64,000 bases of DNA, taken from contig NZ_PVMZ01000009.1 of NCBI RefSeq assembly GCF_003001815.1, positions 1 through 64,000 on the forward strand. Reading direction: 5' to 3'. Below are positions 11,549-19,655 of this stretch, piece after piece. The notes below the pieces were generated by a model, which saw only the letters and a list, made by a program, of their open reading frames with translations, made no database searches and was not told the origin of the DNA. Position numbers and translations under genes: made by a program. Each line of letters starts with the position of its first letter. Position 1 is the stretch's first letter. This DNA is from Actinoplanes italicus (GTDB lineage Bacteria; Actinomycetota; Actinomycetes; Mycobacteriales; Micromonosporaceae).

Positions 11549-11580
11549 CGTGTGGACCCCGGGTGCCCGGGATCCACACG
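11549..11580. terminator. Terminator after the lipoprotein gene
   Basis: CGTGTGGA (11549-11556) pairs with TCCACACG (11573-11580), and the interior CCCGGG pair closes a 2-nt loop. It sits between convergent stops at 11541 and 11585 and can serve both. Confidence 0.75.
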
Positions 11581-11584
11581 ACGG

Positions 11585-11857
11585 TCAGTGCGAGCGGGTA
11601 ACGATCACCTCGGCCACGTGGCGCAACTGCTCGTGGTCGGGGTTGAAGCCGGCGGCGATGTCCGGGTGCAGGCCGGCCTTGGCCTGCTCCAGTAGCATTG
11701 CGGCGACCTGTTCGACGCTCTCCCCGGCGTAGTGCTGCTCGACCTTGACGGTCGCGGCCTGAAGAGCGGAACTGAGCTGATCCTCCAGCGGGCCGCGGAG
11801 CTTCTGCTCCACGGGGTTGAGGGTCTGCGGGTCAAGGGTCACATGCGGCTCGGCCAA
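11585..11857 (-). CDS. Small conserved-looking protein of unknown function
   Basis: 90 residues. A TTG start at 11857 is chosen because GGAGGAG lies four bases upstream; the ORF is open further upstream without a ribosome site. The product begins (M)AEPHVTLDPQTLNPVEQKL and is predicted mostly alpha-helical, with the middle segment LSSALQAATVKVEQHYAGES followed by a helix. It has no signal peptide, membrane segment or Cys. I do not recognise the family. It lies just downstream of the frameshifted DUF559-type gene on the same strand. Confidence 0.6.
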   Translation of the reverse strand: MAEPHVTLDPQTLNPVEQKLRGPLEDQLSSALQAATVKVEQHYAGESVEQVAAMLLEQAKAGLHPDIAAGFNPDHEQLRHVAEVIVTRSH

Positions 11858-11967
11858 GGTTCTCCTCCGGAGTTCAGCGACGCAAGCCCGGGTACCCGTA
11901 CATGGGGCGACGGTAAACCCCGAAGGTCGGCTCCGCCCGGGTTTCACCTCGAAGAGGTAGTCGATCC

Positions 11968-13205
11968 TCATAGGGGTGACGGTCGCATCCCAGATCGCCG
12001 GCCTGTCCTCCCGTTCTGTCCTCCCGGCCCGGCGCCTCGGACACGATCGGCCCGTGCAGCACTCGGGCCGCGCCTTCGCCCCGCAGCACCGGCGACCTGA
12101 TCCCCGGCCCGGCCAGCCTCCTCGCCGTCTCGCGCGACGCCCGGACCGATGTTGCCGGTTGACGGTCGGTGGGGTCGCGTGGGTGCCGATGTGGCCGGTT
12201 GAAGCCTGGCGCGGGGTCTGGGCGGGGTGTGATCATGCCGCCGCTGGGTGCCGGGGGACGGCTGTCCGCCGCGCCAGCCAGCTGCGTACAGGGCTGCCCG
12301 GACGTCCGCGATGACTTCCCGCGGGCGGTAGCGGACGGCCCAGCCGGGGAAGCGGAGCAGCCGGACACCGCTGATGGCGATCTCGTTGCCGGCTCGCATG
12401 TCGGCATACCACCCCACCCGTACACGTCCATGTGTTGTGCACCGTCGATCTCGATCTGCACCCGCCAGACGTCGAAATACACGTCGCGGTAGCGGTTACG
12501 GCCGGATCGGTCGCGCCGCACCGTCTGCCTGGACGGGCGTGGAAGTCCTGCCTGCCGGCAGAGACGGAGGAACTCGATCTCGTACGCGGACTCCGACCCT
12601 CCCGAGGCATCGGCCACCGCGGACTCGATGACGGATCGGCGGCGTATCCGCTGCTCGGCACCGAGCACGGCGTTCACCTCGGCCGCTGTGACCAGTCGCT
12701 GCTGGAAGGTGGCCGCAATGATCGAGACCGCGCCCGCATCGGTGAACGCCCACCGGGCCGCGTCGACCAGGGAACGTGCGGCCGTAGTACACGGTGGGGC
12801 CGTGTCGAAGCGAGCGTCGGCACGGGGAAGGTGCCGGCTGCGGTGCACCACCACACCCGGCGGAGGATCACGATCGGTCAGGTGGGCCGGGAGCAGGACG
12901 TGGACCGGCTCCGCGTCGTCGGGCAGGCGCAGGCCGAGCACCCGGAGAGCGGTGGAACCGCCGAGCAGCGCGGGCCGCCCGTTACCCACCGCCAGCGATG
13001 CCACCCACAAACCCTCCGCTCGGCCGATCGGTCCGGCGTGCGCCAGGAAAACGCCCCGGTGGACGCGACGCCAACTCCCGGAAGCGACCCGGTGGCGAAC
13101 GGTGCTCTCGGACAGATGACGGCGAGCCTGCCGCCAGCTGATCACCGCACGCTGCCGGTCGAGGAGCGCGGTGAGGGCGGGGTCGGTGTCCCGGGTGGCG
13201 TTCAC
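11968..13205 (-). pseudogene. Type IV TA AbiEi/DUF559-type protein gene with an apparent frameshift
   Basis: From the GTG at 13205 the frame encodes VNATRDTDPALTALL, a winged-helix-like N-terminal region (SWRQARRHLSESTVRHRV, WRRVHRGVFLAHAG), and then the start of a DUF559/Vsr-like nuclease-fold domain ending YFDVWRVQIEIDGAQHMDVYG. The reading then breaks in the G-rich stretch around 12405-12425: the family continuation (WYADMRAGNEIAISGVRLLRF, PREVIADVRAAL) is found in another frame from 12417 down to a stop at 11968. A one-base deletion (or two-base insertion) in the run GGGTGGGGTGG explains it. The rejoined protein would have the usual domain order plus an unusually long C-terminal tail of about 100 residues. 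Sequencing error cannot be excluded. Confidence 0.65.
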
Positions 13206-13712
13206 CGATCCAGCATTACGCCGCCGGAAGCGGCGTGTAAGCCCCTGTGGACAACCCAGGGAACGCCCGCCGGTCGCGACCTCGCACGGTGCTGTCCTGT
13301 GTGTGCTCCGGCCGTTCGCCAGCAGCGCTGGAGTCACACATTGCATGGTCGTGTGTGCGTCGCTCGCGCTTCTGGCGACGCTGAAAGCGCACGCTGGCGT
13401 TCCGCGGACGATGGCCGTCGCCATAGCGACGGTGGGGTCACTTGCACCCGTCCCGTGCGCGCCGAGCGCCCCGACGCGTAAGCGGAGTCACAGCGCGCTA
13501 CCCAAGGCGGCCGGTCCGTGCCGGGTGGCGGTCCGTGCTGGGTGGTGATCGGCGCCGAAGGCGGCCGTGCAGGTCAGTCGGCAGAGCCGGAGGGCACGGG
13601 CGAGCCGGTCCCGGACGGAAAGACGTAGCCGGAGTACGAAGGAAAGGCTGCGTGGCCGAGCAGGGCCGGGTAGGCCGGAGGGCGGGACGAGAGAGTTGAG
13701 TGGGAGAAAAGG
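13206..13712. other. Intergenic region without a recognisable gene
   Basis: About 500 bp between the start of the DUF559-type gene and the anthranilate synthase terminator. Several ORFs of 60-125 codons cross it on both strands, but none has a ribosome site plus a sensible product; all are Arg/Pro/Ala-rich shadows. The segment next to 13205 must hold the promoter for the DUF559-type gene, but I cannot place it. Confidence 0.5.
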
Positions 13713-13757
13713 GTCGGTGGTCCAAGGAGAGGCTCTCGATCGCCTTGGACCACCGAC
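13713..13757 (-). terminator. Intrinsic terminator of the anthranilate synthase gene
   Basis: GTCGGTGGTCCAAGG (13713-13727) and CCTTGGACCACCGAC (13743-13757) are perfect 15-bp inverted repeats with a 15-nt loop. On the minus strand the hairpin is followed by CCCTTTTCTC, a usable T-rich tail, ten bases after the gene's stop. Confidence 0.85.
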
Positions 13758-13766
13758 ACTGTTTCG

Positions 13767-15752
13767 CTACCCGGGAATCGCGGGGTTAACCATGTGGGCG
13801 AGAAGTGGTGGAAGAAGTTCGCGGAGGATGTCGACGCCGTCGCGGCTCAGTACGGACTCCGGGTGGAACTGGACGCCCGCGAAGCCGTCACCGCGCAGCG
13901 CGTGGACGGTGCCGTCGGCGGGATCGACGGCCAGGTCGACGGGGCCGTGAGCAGTGATCACGCCGGTGGTGGAGCCAGGCGGTGCGGGGACGGCGGAGCT
14001 CACGGGTGCGGCGGAGCCCGGGCATGCGGTGATGGCAGAGCCGGAGGATGCGGTGGCGGAGGATGCGGTGGCGGAGAATGCGATGGCGGCGGAGTCGGAG
14101 GATGCGGGGGGAGCGGTGGCCACCGCGGAGAAGCTGGAGTAGAAGCCGACTCGGCGGTTCGTGCCGAACAGGCTGACGTCGCGGGCGAGACCCTGGTAGG
14201 GCGAGTCCCGGCGGGCCAGGGGCAGCCCGAGCAGCGAGGCGAGGATCTGCTGGCCGAGACAGACCGCGAAGAGCGGATGCTCCGCCGCGAGAGCCGCGGT
14301 GACGAGCCGGTGCAGGGTCGCCATCTTGGGGTCGCCGAGGTCGGACGGGTCACCGGGGCCGGGCCCGAAGAGGATCAGATCCGCCGAGGCGAGGACGTCC
14401 GGCAGCACCGGTGATCCGCCGGGGACGGGCACCGACGAGGAGGCCAGGGATTTCCAGGAGTGGACGGTGACGGTCAGGCCCAGGGCTTTCAGCTGGTGGG
14501 CGAGCATCGCCGTGAAGGTGTCCTCGGCGTCGACGATCGCGGCGTGCCGGCCGGCCAGGGACGGGACCGTCAGCGCTCCGGGAGCCCGGGAGTCGAGCCA
14601 GAAGCGGGCCAGCTCGTCGTTGCGGGCGGCCAGAAGCGACTGGACCTCCGGCGAGTGCGCGTCACTGCGTACAACATGAGGGTTTGCAGGAACCGCGCCC
14701 AGCGCGGACAGCAGGCCGGACGCCTTGGTGTGAGTTTCCGCCACCTCGCCCGCCGCGGTGGAATGGCGGACGAGCGTGGCGCCCACCGGCACGCGCAGGA
14801 CACCGTCGGGGGTGATCTCGGCGGTCCGGATGAGGATCGGCGCGTCCAGCGTCTGCCGGCCGGAGTCGTCGTGGTCGAGCAGCGCCAGTACGCCGGCGTA
14901 GTAGCGGCGGCCGCGGCGTTCGTGGCGGGCGATGACGCGGCAGGCGTTCTCGATGGGGCTGCCGGTGACGGTGGGGGCGAACATGGTTTCACGCAGCACC
15001 GCCCGCACGTCCAGGGAACCGCGACCGGCCAGCAGGTACTCGGTGTGGGTGAGCCGGGCCATCTCCTTGAGGTACGGGCCGGCGACCTGACCGCCGTGTT
15101 CGGCGACGGTGGCCATCATCTTGAGTTCCTCGTCGAGGACCATGTACAGCTCCTCGATCTCCTTGGGGTCGCGCAGGAAGTCGAGGATGTCGCCGGAGCC
15201 GTTGCGGAAGGTGCCGCTGATCGGGTTCATCATGACGATGCCGTCGAGGACGCTGACGTGCCGTTCGGGGGTGGCGCCGACGAGGATCCGGTTGCCGGTG
15301 TCGACCAGGAACGTCCAGTAGGTGCCCTGCTCACCGGCGAGCAGCCGGCCGAACGCGGCGCGCGGGTCGCCTTCGAAGCGTGCCGTGTAGGTGCGGTGGA
15401 TGACGAAGTTGGCGCCTTCGCCGTGCCCGATCTCGTCGCGGAGCACGTCCTCGACGATGCTGCCGTACTCGTCGTCGGACAGGTCGAAACCGCCGTCGCG
15501 CAGGGTGATGTCGCCGGGCGGGAAGTTCTCCAGCGGCTCACGATGCCGTGACCTGACCAGCAGGCATTCCAGCGGGGCACCGTCGTCGACGCAGTCGAAA
15601 CCACGTTCGGTGATCTGCCGGTACCCGATGACGGCCAGCACGGGTGTGCCGGGCGTCATCGGGATCTCGTCGAGCGTGCCGACGGTGACCACGTCGCCGG
15701 TGAGGACGTCGACGTGGTCGGCGCCGTCGCGGTGCAACAGGGCGTATGGCAT
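13767..15752 (-). CDS. trpE: Fused anthranilate synthase (TrpE-TrpG / PhzE type)
   Basis: 661 residues; ATG at 15752 preceded by GAGGGACC. The N-terminal chorismate-binding domain (about 90-350) has NPISGTFRNG, TVTGSPIENACRVI and RTAEITPDGVLRVPVGATLVRHS. The C-terminal glutamine amidotransferase domain (about 400-650) has nucleophile Cys498 in AVCLGQQ and His630/Glu632 in VQFHPES. It converts chorismate plus glutamine to anthranilate (tryptophan pathway), or possibly aminodeoxyisochorismate if PhzE-like; the Trp-codon attenuator upstream favours anthranilate. Oddity: residues about 542-600, inside the amidotransferase domain, are an Ala/Ser/Thr-rich low-complexity insertion. No other trp gene is adjacent. 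A strong terminator follows. Confidence 0.88.
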   Translation of the reverse strand: MPYALLHRDGADHVDVLTGDVVTVGTLDEIPMTPGTPVLAVIGYRQITERGFDCVDDGAPLECLLVRSRHREPLENFPPGDITLRDGGFDLSDDEYGSIVEDVLRDEIGHGEGANFVIHRTYTARFEGDPRAAFGRLLAGEQGTYWTFLVDTGNRILVGATPERHVSVLDGIVMMNPISGTFRNGSGDILDFLRDPKEIEELYMVLDEELKMMATVAEHGGQVAGPYLKEMARLTHTEYLLAGRGSLDVRAVLRETMFAPTVTGSPIENACRVIARHERRGRRYYAGVLALLDHDDSGRQTLDAPILIRTAEITPDGVLRVPVGATLVRHSTAAGEVAETHTKASGLLSALGAVPANPHVVRSDAHSPEVQSLLAARNDELARFWLDSRAPGALTVPSLAGRHAAIVDAEDTFTAMLAHQLKALGLTVTVHSWKSLASSSVPVPGGSPVLPDVLASADLILFGPGPGDPSDLGDPKMATLHRLVTAALAAEHPLFAVCLGQQILASLLGLPLARRDSPYQGLARDVSLFGTNRRVGFYSSFSAVATAPPASSDSAAIAFSATASSATASSGSAITACPGSAAPVSSAVPAPPGSTTGVITAHGPVDLAVDPADGTVHALRGDGFAGVQFHPESVLSRDGVDILRELLPPLLAHMVNPAIPG

Positions 15753-15803
15753 GGTCCCTCGTTTCTGGTGAGGGCCACCGGGCCGAGATCCGGCCACGAA
15801 AAA

Positions 15804-15824
15804 GGCCGCCTCAGCGAGGCGGCC
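15804..15824 (-). terminator. Attenuator terminator hairpin
   Basis: GGCCGCCTC and GAGGCGGCC form a 9-bp stem with a 3-nt loop, followed on the minus strand by TTTTT (15799-15803). It lies 50 bp before the anthranilate synthase start. Confidence 0.9.
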
Positions 15825-15856
15825 GCGGTGTGTAGCGCGCGGGAAGGGGCCGCCGG

Positions 15857-15892
15857 TCAGGCGGGCCACCACATGGTCAGTCTTGCGCGCAT
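15857..15892 (-). CDS. trpL: Trp leader peptide MRARLTMWWPA
   Basis: Eleven codons plus TGA, with two adjacent Trp codons at positions 8-9 (15866-15871). There is no clear ribosome site; the -10-like box ends seven bases before the ATG, so a leaderless transcript beginning at the ATG is plausible. Its role is to sense charged tRNA-Trp by ribosome stalling, not to act as a protein. A second in-frame ATG at codon 7 is an alternative start but leaves the Trp codons intact. Confidence 0.8.
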   Translation of the reverse strand: MRARLTMWWPA

Positions 15893-15899
15893 GGCGGGA

Positions 15900-15929
15900 A
15901 GCTTACGGTGGGCCGGGGACTTGTGCCAG
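15900..15929 (-). promoter_or_regulatory. Candidate promoter for the trp leader
   Basis: On the minus strand CTGGCA (15924-15929) and TAAGCT (15900-15905) are separated by 18 bp. The -10 box lies seven bases before the leader ATG, the spacing expected for leaderless initiation. Confidence 0.5.
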
Positions 15930-15930
15930 A

Positions 15931-15973
15931 CCCTTCATCTGTACGGGAATCGCGGACCCGTACAGACGAAAGG
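15931..15973 (-). terminator. Long inverted repeat downstream of the 77-residue gene
   Basis: CCCTTCATCTGTACGGG (15931-15947) and CCCGTACAGACGAAAGG (15957-15973) pair over 17 bp with two mismatches. It follows the stop of the upstream minus-strand gene by a few bases and sits directly upstream of the trp promoter. No T-run follows, so it may be a terminator or an operator adjoining the -35 box. Confidence 0.6.
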
Positions 15974-15978
15974 TCTTC

Positions 15979-16212
15979 TCAGGCGGCGAAGGCGAGCCGG
16001 ATCGCATCGCGGGCCCACAGCATGCGCCCGATCGCGCAGTCCGGGTGTTCGCCGAACTCCTGGGCGACCATCTCGGCACACCCTGTCTCGCCGATCCGGC
16101 CCACTACGTCCGTGACCGCGGCCCTGATCAGTTCGGGCGTCGGTTTCCAGGAGCGCTGCAGGTCGGAGGCGAAGAGGGCTTCGCAGCGGATGTCGTCGAT
16201 CGTCGCGTTCAT
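15979..16212 (-). CDS. Small acidic/helical hypothetical protein, 77 residues
   Basis: ATG at 16212 with an excellent ribosome site (GGGAGGAACCG). The product begins MNATIDDIRCEALFASDLQRS and continues with a helical segment (IRAAVTDVVGRIGETGCAEMVAQEFGEH region) containing two Cys residues separated far from any CxxC motif. I recall similar short proteins as conserved hypotheticals in Streptomyces and relatives, but no function is known to me. It has no signal peptide or membrane helix. It lies between the divergent CheY-like regulator and the trp leader and is followed by a long hairpin. Confidence 0.7.
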   Translation of the reverse strand: MNATIDDIRCEALFASDLQRSWKPTPELIRAAVTDVVGRIGETGCAEMVAQEFGEHPDCAIGRMLWARDAIRLAFAA

Positions 16213-16399
16213 CGGTTCCTCCCAGCCGTTGTCGTGCGCGGTGGTGTGTTCGGAACTCAGCACACCGTCCGCCGGCTGCAGACCGGGCACGCTGCGGTTG
16301 CGGGCTGGTTGCGGGCCAGATTTGCGAACATCACCAGCATCAGGGGGTATATCAGGATATGGTCCGAACACACATAGCCAACGGACCGGGGGATTCCGC

Positions 16400-16774
16400 G
16401 TGACGACCGTTCTGGTGGCCGACGACGACGCTGACATCCGCGATCTGGTCGCCTTCAAGCTGGAGCAAGCCGGGCTCGAGGTGCTGGCGGTCGGTGACGG
16501 TCAGGCCGCCGTCGAGACGGCACGCAGCCGCCTTCCGACGCTGGCGGTCCTGGACGTGTCGATGCCGGGGCTCTCGGGCATCGACGTGTGTCGCACGTTA
16601 CGTGCGGATCCGGCCACCGCCGGCATGCTGATCATCATGCTCACCGCGCGGGTCCAGGAGCAGGACGTCGAGGGCGGGTTCAGCGCGGGCGCCGACGACT
16701 ATGTGACCAAGCCGTTCAGCCCGCGTGAGCTGGTGTCCCGGATTCAGGCCCTGCTCACGCGGGCTCGCACGTGA
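16400..16774 (+). CDS. Single-domain CheY-like response regulator
   Basis: 124 residues from the GTG at 16400, preceded by a GGGGG/GGAT stretch. A complete receiver: acidic pair in LVADDDADIR, phospho-acceptor Asp52 in AVLDVSMPGLSG, Thr in IIMLTARV and Lys in YVTKPFSPREL. No output domain follows; the stop is at 16774 and the next gene is convergent. Such stand-alone receivers act by protein contacts (CheY/Spo0F style) or as sinks for phosphate. No histidine kinase is adjacent, so its partner is elsewhere. Confidence 0.9.
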   Translation: MTTVLVADDDADIRDLVAFKLEQAGLEVLAVGDGQAAVETARSRLPTLAVLDVSMPGLSGIDVCRTLRADPATAGMLIIMLTARVQEQDVEGGFSAGADDYVTKPFSPRELVSRIQALLTRART

Positions 16775-16781
16775 TCTTGCG

Positions 16782-18962
16782 CTAGTTCGCCGCCTCGACC
16801 AGCTTGTCCAGGTCGGCGGCGCTCAGCGGGCTCCCCGGGAACGACGCCATCCGGCTCAGCGGCAGGCTCCCCAGCATCATCAGCATCTCCGGGTTCGCGG
16901 TCATCGCCGACATCGGCCCGTCACCGGCGGACGCCGCGAACGCCGCGCCCAGCACCTCGGCGCCGCGCGGGTCGGCGAACCACTCCCCGACGCTCGACTC
17001 GGTCGTCAGCGGCACCCGGGCCGGGTCACCGGCCACGTGCACGGTCGTCGAGGCGCGGACGTCCCGGGACGAGGCGCCGACCTCGATCAGGTACTCCCCG
17101 CCCTCGACGATCCACCGGCCGAGCCGGGTGTCCCAGTAGGCGAGGTCCTCCCGCTCGACGGTCAGCACGGCCTCGGCGGTCTCGCCGGCCGCGATCGGCA
17201 CACTGGCGAACGCCTTCAGCTCGCGCGGGGCGCGCCGGACCTTCGAACCGGGCAGGCTCACGTACACCTGCACCACCTCGCGACCGTCCCGGCCGCCGGT
17301 GTTGGTGACCGGCACCCGGATCTCGACGCCCGACGCGGTGGCCGTCGCGCGGGCGGCGCCGTAACCGAACGTGGTGTACGACAGCCCGAATCCGAACGGG
17401 TACGCCACCTCCTGCCCGCGCGCGTCGAAGCCGCGGTAGCCGACGTGCAGACCCTCGCCGTACCGGACGTGGCCGTGCTCGCCGGGGAAGTCGAGGTAGG
17501 ACGGGTGGTCGGCGAGCTTAAGCGGGATGGTCTCGGCGAGCCGGCCGGACGGGTTGACCCGCCCGAACAGCACGTCGGCGATCGCGCTGCCGCCGGCCTG
17601 CCCGAGCAGCCAGCCCTCCACCAGGCCGGGCACGCTCGCGTCCCACGGCTTCGTGGCGATGACGGCGCCGTTGGAGAGCACGACGACCGTGTTCGGGTTG
17701 ACGGCGGTGACCCGCTCGATCAGCTCGAGCTGGGCGGCCGGCAGGTCGAGCGAGTCGCGGTCGGCGCCCTCGGTCTCGTGCAGGCTGCCGACGAAGACGA
17801 TCGCCACATCTTTCTGGGCGGCGACCGCGACAGCCTGGTCCAGCAGGGCCTCGCCCTCCACCGTGTAACCGGGTGCGAAGTTCACCTCCGCGGTGGTCGA
17901 GGCGGTGATCGCGGTGAGCGCGTCGTCGAGCCTGGTCGGGGTGATCTGCGAGCTGCCGCCGCCCTGGTAGCGCGGCGTCCGGGCGAACTCGCCGATGACG
18001 GCGACGCTCTGGGTGTCGTTCAGCGGCAGCAGGTCACCGTCGTTCTTCAGCAGGACGATCGCCCGTCCGGCGATCTCCCGGGCGAGTGCGTGATGGGCGT
18101 CCGCGTCATAGGTCCCGGCAGGCCGTTGCCCGGCCTTCTCGATCATCTGCTGTACGAGAGAAGCGCTCTTGCGCAGAGCCGCCGGATCCAGCCGGCCCGA
18201 CTCGACGGCGTCGACCAGCGCCCGGTCGCCCTCGGTATCCGGCCCCGGCATGGTCAGGTCGAGACCGGCCTCGATCGCCCTGACCCGGTCGACCACGGCG
18301 CCCCAGTCGGACACGACCAGGCCCTCGAAGCCCCACTCGCCGCGCAGCACCTCGGTGAGCAGCCAGTGGTGCTCGCTCGCGTACACCCCGTTGACCTTGT
18401 TGTAGGCACACATCACGGTCCACGGCTGCGCCCGGGTCACGACCTTGTGGAAGGCCCGCAGATACATCTCCCGCAGGGTGCGCTCGTCGACGTCGGCGCT
18501 GACCCGCATCCGGTCGGTCTCCTGGCTGTTGACCGCGAAGTGCTTCAGCGAGGCGCCGACGCCCCTGCTCTGCAGGCCGCGCACCCACTCGGTGGCGAGC
18601 ACGCCGGTCAGGATCGGGTCCTCGGAGAAGTACTCGAAGTTGCGGCCGCCGAGCGGGCTGCGCTTGAGGTTGACGCCCGGGCCGAGCAGCACGGCCACGT
18701 CCTGTGCCCGGCACTCGTCGCCGAGGGCCTCGCCCATCCGGCGCAGCAGGTCGGGATCCCAGGTGGAGGCGCTGGCCACGGCCGGCGGGAAGCAGGTGGC
18801 GGGCACCCCGGCCAGCAGGTCGTCGCCGGAGGCCTGCATGCGGACCCCGTGCGGGCCGTCGGTCACGGTGACGGAGGGAATCCCTTGGGACTCGACCCCC
18901 TCGGTGTGCCAGAAGTCGAGGCCGCTGGTGATCGCCGCCTGTTCCGAGGTGCTCAGTCCCAT
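16782..18962 (-). CDS. GH3 beta-glucosidase (cytoplasmic) with extra C-terminal module
   Basis: 726 residues. Barrel domain features: TDGPHGVRM, LGPGVNLKRSPLGGRNFEYF, KHFAVNSQETDR and nucleophile Asp219 in VVSDWGAV. The (alpha/beta)6 sandwich and a FnIII-like domain (about 560-640, GEYLIEVGASSRD) follow. It should release glucose (or a related sugar) from beta-glucosides; no signal peptide, so it acts on imported substrates. The last 75 residues (ESSVGEW ... LGSLPLSRM ... LDKLVEAA) form an extra module that also occurs at the N-terminus of the SDR protein encoded at 60243-61250. Divergent from a TetR gene across a palindromic operator, so probably substrate-inducible. Confidence 0.92.
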   Translation of the reverse strand: MGLSTSEQAAITSGLDFWHTEGVESQGIPSVTVTDGPHGVRMQASGDDLLAGVPATCFPPAVASASTWDPDLLRRMGEALGDECRAQDVAVLLGPGVNLKRSPLGGRNFEYFSEDPILTGVLATEWVRGLQSRGVGASLKHFAVNSQETDRMRVSADVDERTLREMYLRAFHKVVTRAQPWTVMCAYNKVNGVYASEHHWLLTEVLRGEWGFEGLVVSDWGAVVDRVRAIEAGLDLTMPGPDTEGDRALVDAVESGRLDPAALRKSASLVQQMIEKAGQRPAGTYDADAHHALAREIAGRAIVLLKNDGDLLPLNDTQSVAVIGEFARTPRYQGGGSSQITPTRLDDALTAITASTTAEVNFAPGYTVEGEALLDQAVAVAAQKDVAIVFVGSLHETEGADRDSLDLPAAQLELIERVTAVNPNTVVVLSNGAVIATKPWDASVPGLVEGWLLGQAGGSAIADVLFGRVNPSGRLAETIPLKLADHPSYLDFPGEHGHVRYGEGLHVGYRGFDARGQEVAYPFGFGLSYTTFGYGAARATATASGVEIRVPVTNTGGRDGREVVQVYVSLPGSKVRRAPRELKAFASVPIAAGETAEAVLTVEREDLAYWDTRLGRWIVEGGEYLIEVGASSRDVRASTTVHVAGDPARVPLTTESSVGEWFADPRGAEVLGAAFAASAGDGPMSAMTANPEMLMMLGSLPLSRMASFPGSPLSAADLDKLVEAAN

Positions 18963-18978
18963 CGGATCCCGTCCTTAC

Positions 18979-18999
18979 TTAGTACCTACTAGGTATTAA
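18979..18999. promoter_or_regulatory. Palindromic operator between GH3 and TetR genes
   Basis: TTAGTACCT and AGGTATTAA flank a 3-bp centre: 8 of 9 bases are symmetric. It is AT-rich against the GC-rich surroundings and lies 17 bp before the GH3 start and 45 bp before the TetR start, as expected for an autoregulating TetR repressor. Confidence 0.65.
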
Positions 19000-19043
19000 C
19001 TGCTTTGAAACATAGCCCAAGGGATTGCTGGTAGGAAAGACAC

Positions 19044-19652
19044 GTGCAGACCTCCCCACCGTTCCGTCGCGACCGCGCTCGGTTACCCGCCGCCGAACGA
19101 CGCCGTCAGATCCTTGAGATGACCACGAAACTGATCGCGGAGAGGGGTTTCTGGGGTCTTTCGATGCAGGACGTGGCCGACGGCTGCGGTCTGACCGTGC
19201 CCGGCATGCTGCACCACGTCGGCTCCAAGGACAGCCTGCTCGTCGCGGTGCTGGAATACCGCGACGAGCAGGACTCCCTCTCCCTTGCCGAGAAACTGGG
19301 CCGCCCTCTGCACCAGCTCTTCAGCGACGGCCGGATCAGCCTGGCCGAGGTGTGCGACGCGGTGGTCCGGCGCAACGCCGAGCAACCGGAGATCGTCCGG
19401 CTCTTCGCGGTGCTGGAGGCCGAGTCGCTCGCGCCCGGTCACCCGGCACACGCCTACTTCAAGACCCGCCAGCGGCGCACCCTGGACGAGTTCGCCGCCC
19501 TGGCCGAGGGCGTCGTCGACGACCCCCGCGAACTCGCCGCGCAGGTCGTCGCCATGATGGACGGCCTGCAGATCCAGTGGCTGCGCGAGCCGGAGACCGT
19601 CGATCTGGTCAGCGCCTGGCAGCCGGCGGCGCGGCGCCTCTTCGAGCGCTAG
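19044..19652 (+). CDS. TetR-family regulator, probable repressor of the GH3 gene
   Basis: 202 residues. The N-terminal helix-turn-helix is typical: RRRQILEMTTKLIAERGFWGLSMQDVADGCGLTVPGMLHHVGSKDSL in outline, with the recognition helix at about residues 55-65. The C-terminal ligand domain (about 75-200) is helical and not assignable to a ligand class. Head-to-head arrangement with the GH3 beta-glucosidase and the palindrome between them indicate local repression relieved by a sugar or glycoside. Convergent with the NYN gene, stops three bases apart. Confidence 0.88.
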   Translation: MQTSPPFRRDRARLPAAERRRQILEMTTKLIAERGFWGLSMQDVADGCGLTVPGMLHHVGSKDSLLVAVLEYRDEQDSLSLAEKLGRPLHQLFSDGRISLAEVCDAVVRRNAEQPEIVRLFAVLEAESLAPGHPAHAYFKTRQRRTLDEFAALAEGVVDDPRELAAQVVAMMDGLQIQWLREPETVDLVSAWQPAARRLFER

Positions 19653-19655
19653 GCC

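Larger units (their letters stand above)
15799..15892 (-). promoter_or_regulatory. trp-type transcription attenuator
   Basis: The leader contains a Trp-codon peptide (15857-15892), then segment 2 GGCGGCC (15848-15854) just after its stop, then segment 3 GGCCGCC (15818-15824), which is also the 5' arm of the terminator (15804-15824 plus five T). Segment 2 can pair with segment 3 (antiterminator) or with the Trp-codon/stop region GGCCCGCC (segment 1). This is the classic arrangement in which a ribosome stalled at Trp codons permits read-through. A similar attenuator is known for a fused anthranilate synthase gene in Streptomyces venezuelae. Confidence 0.85.

Noticed and set aside
13171..13548. 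Plus-strand 125-codon ORF upstream of the trp terminator
   Set aside because: No ribosome site, no recognisable domain and overlap with the DUF559-type gene start; treated as chance.
16725..18992. Plus-strand 755-codon ORF opposite the GH3 gene
   Set aside because: Antisense shadow; GH3 motifs and catalytic Asp are on the minus strand.
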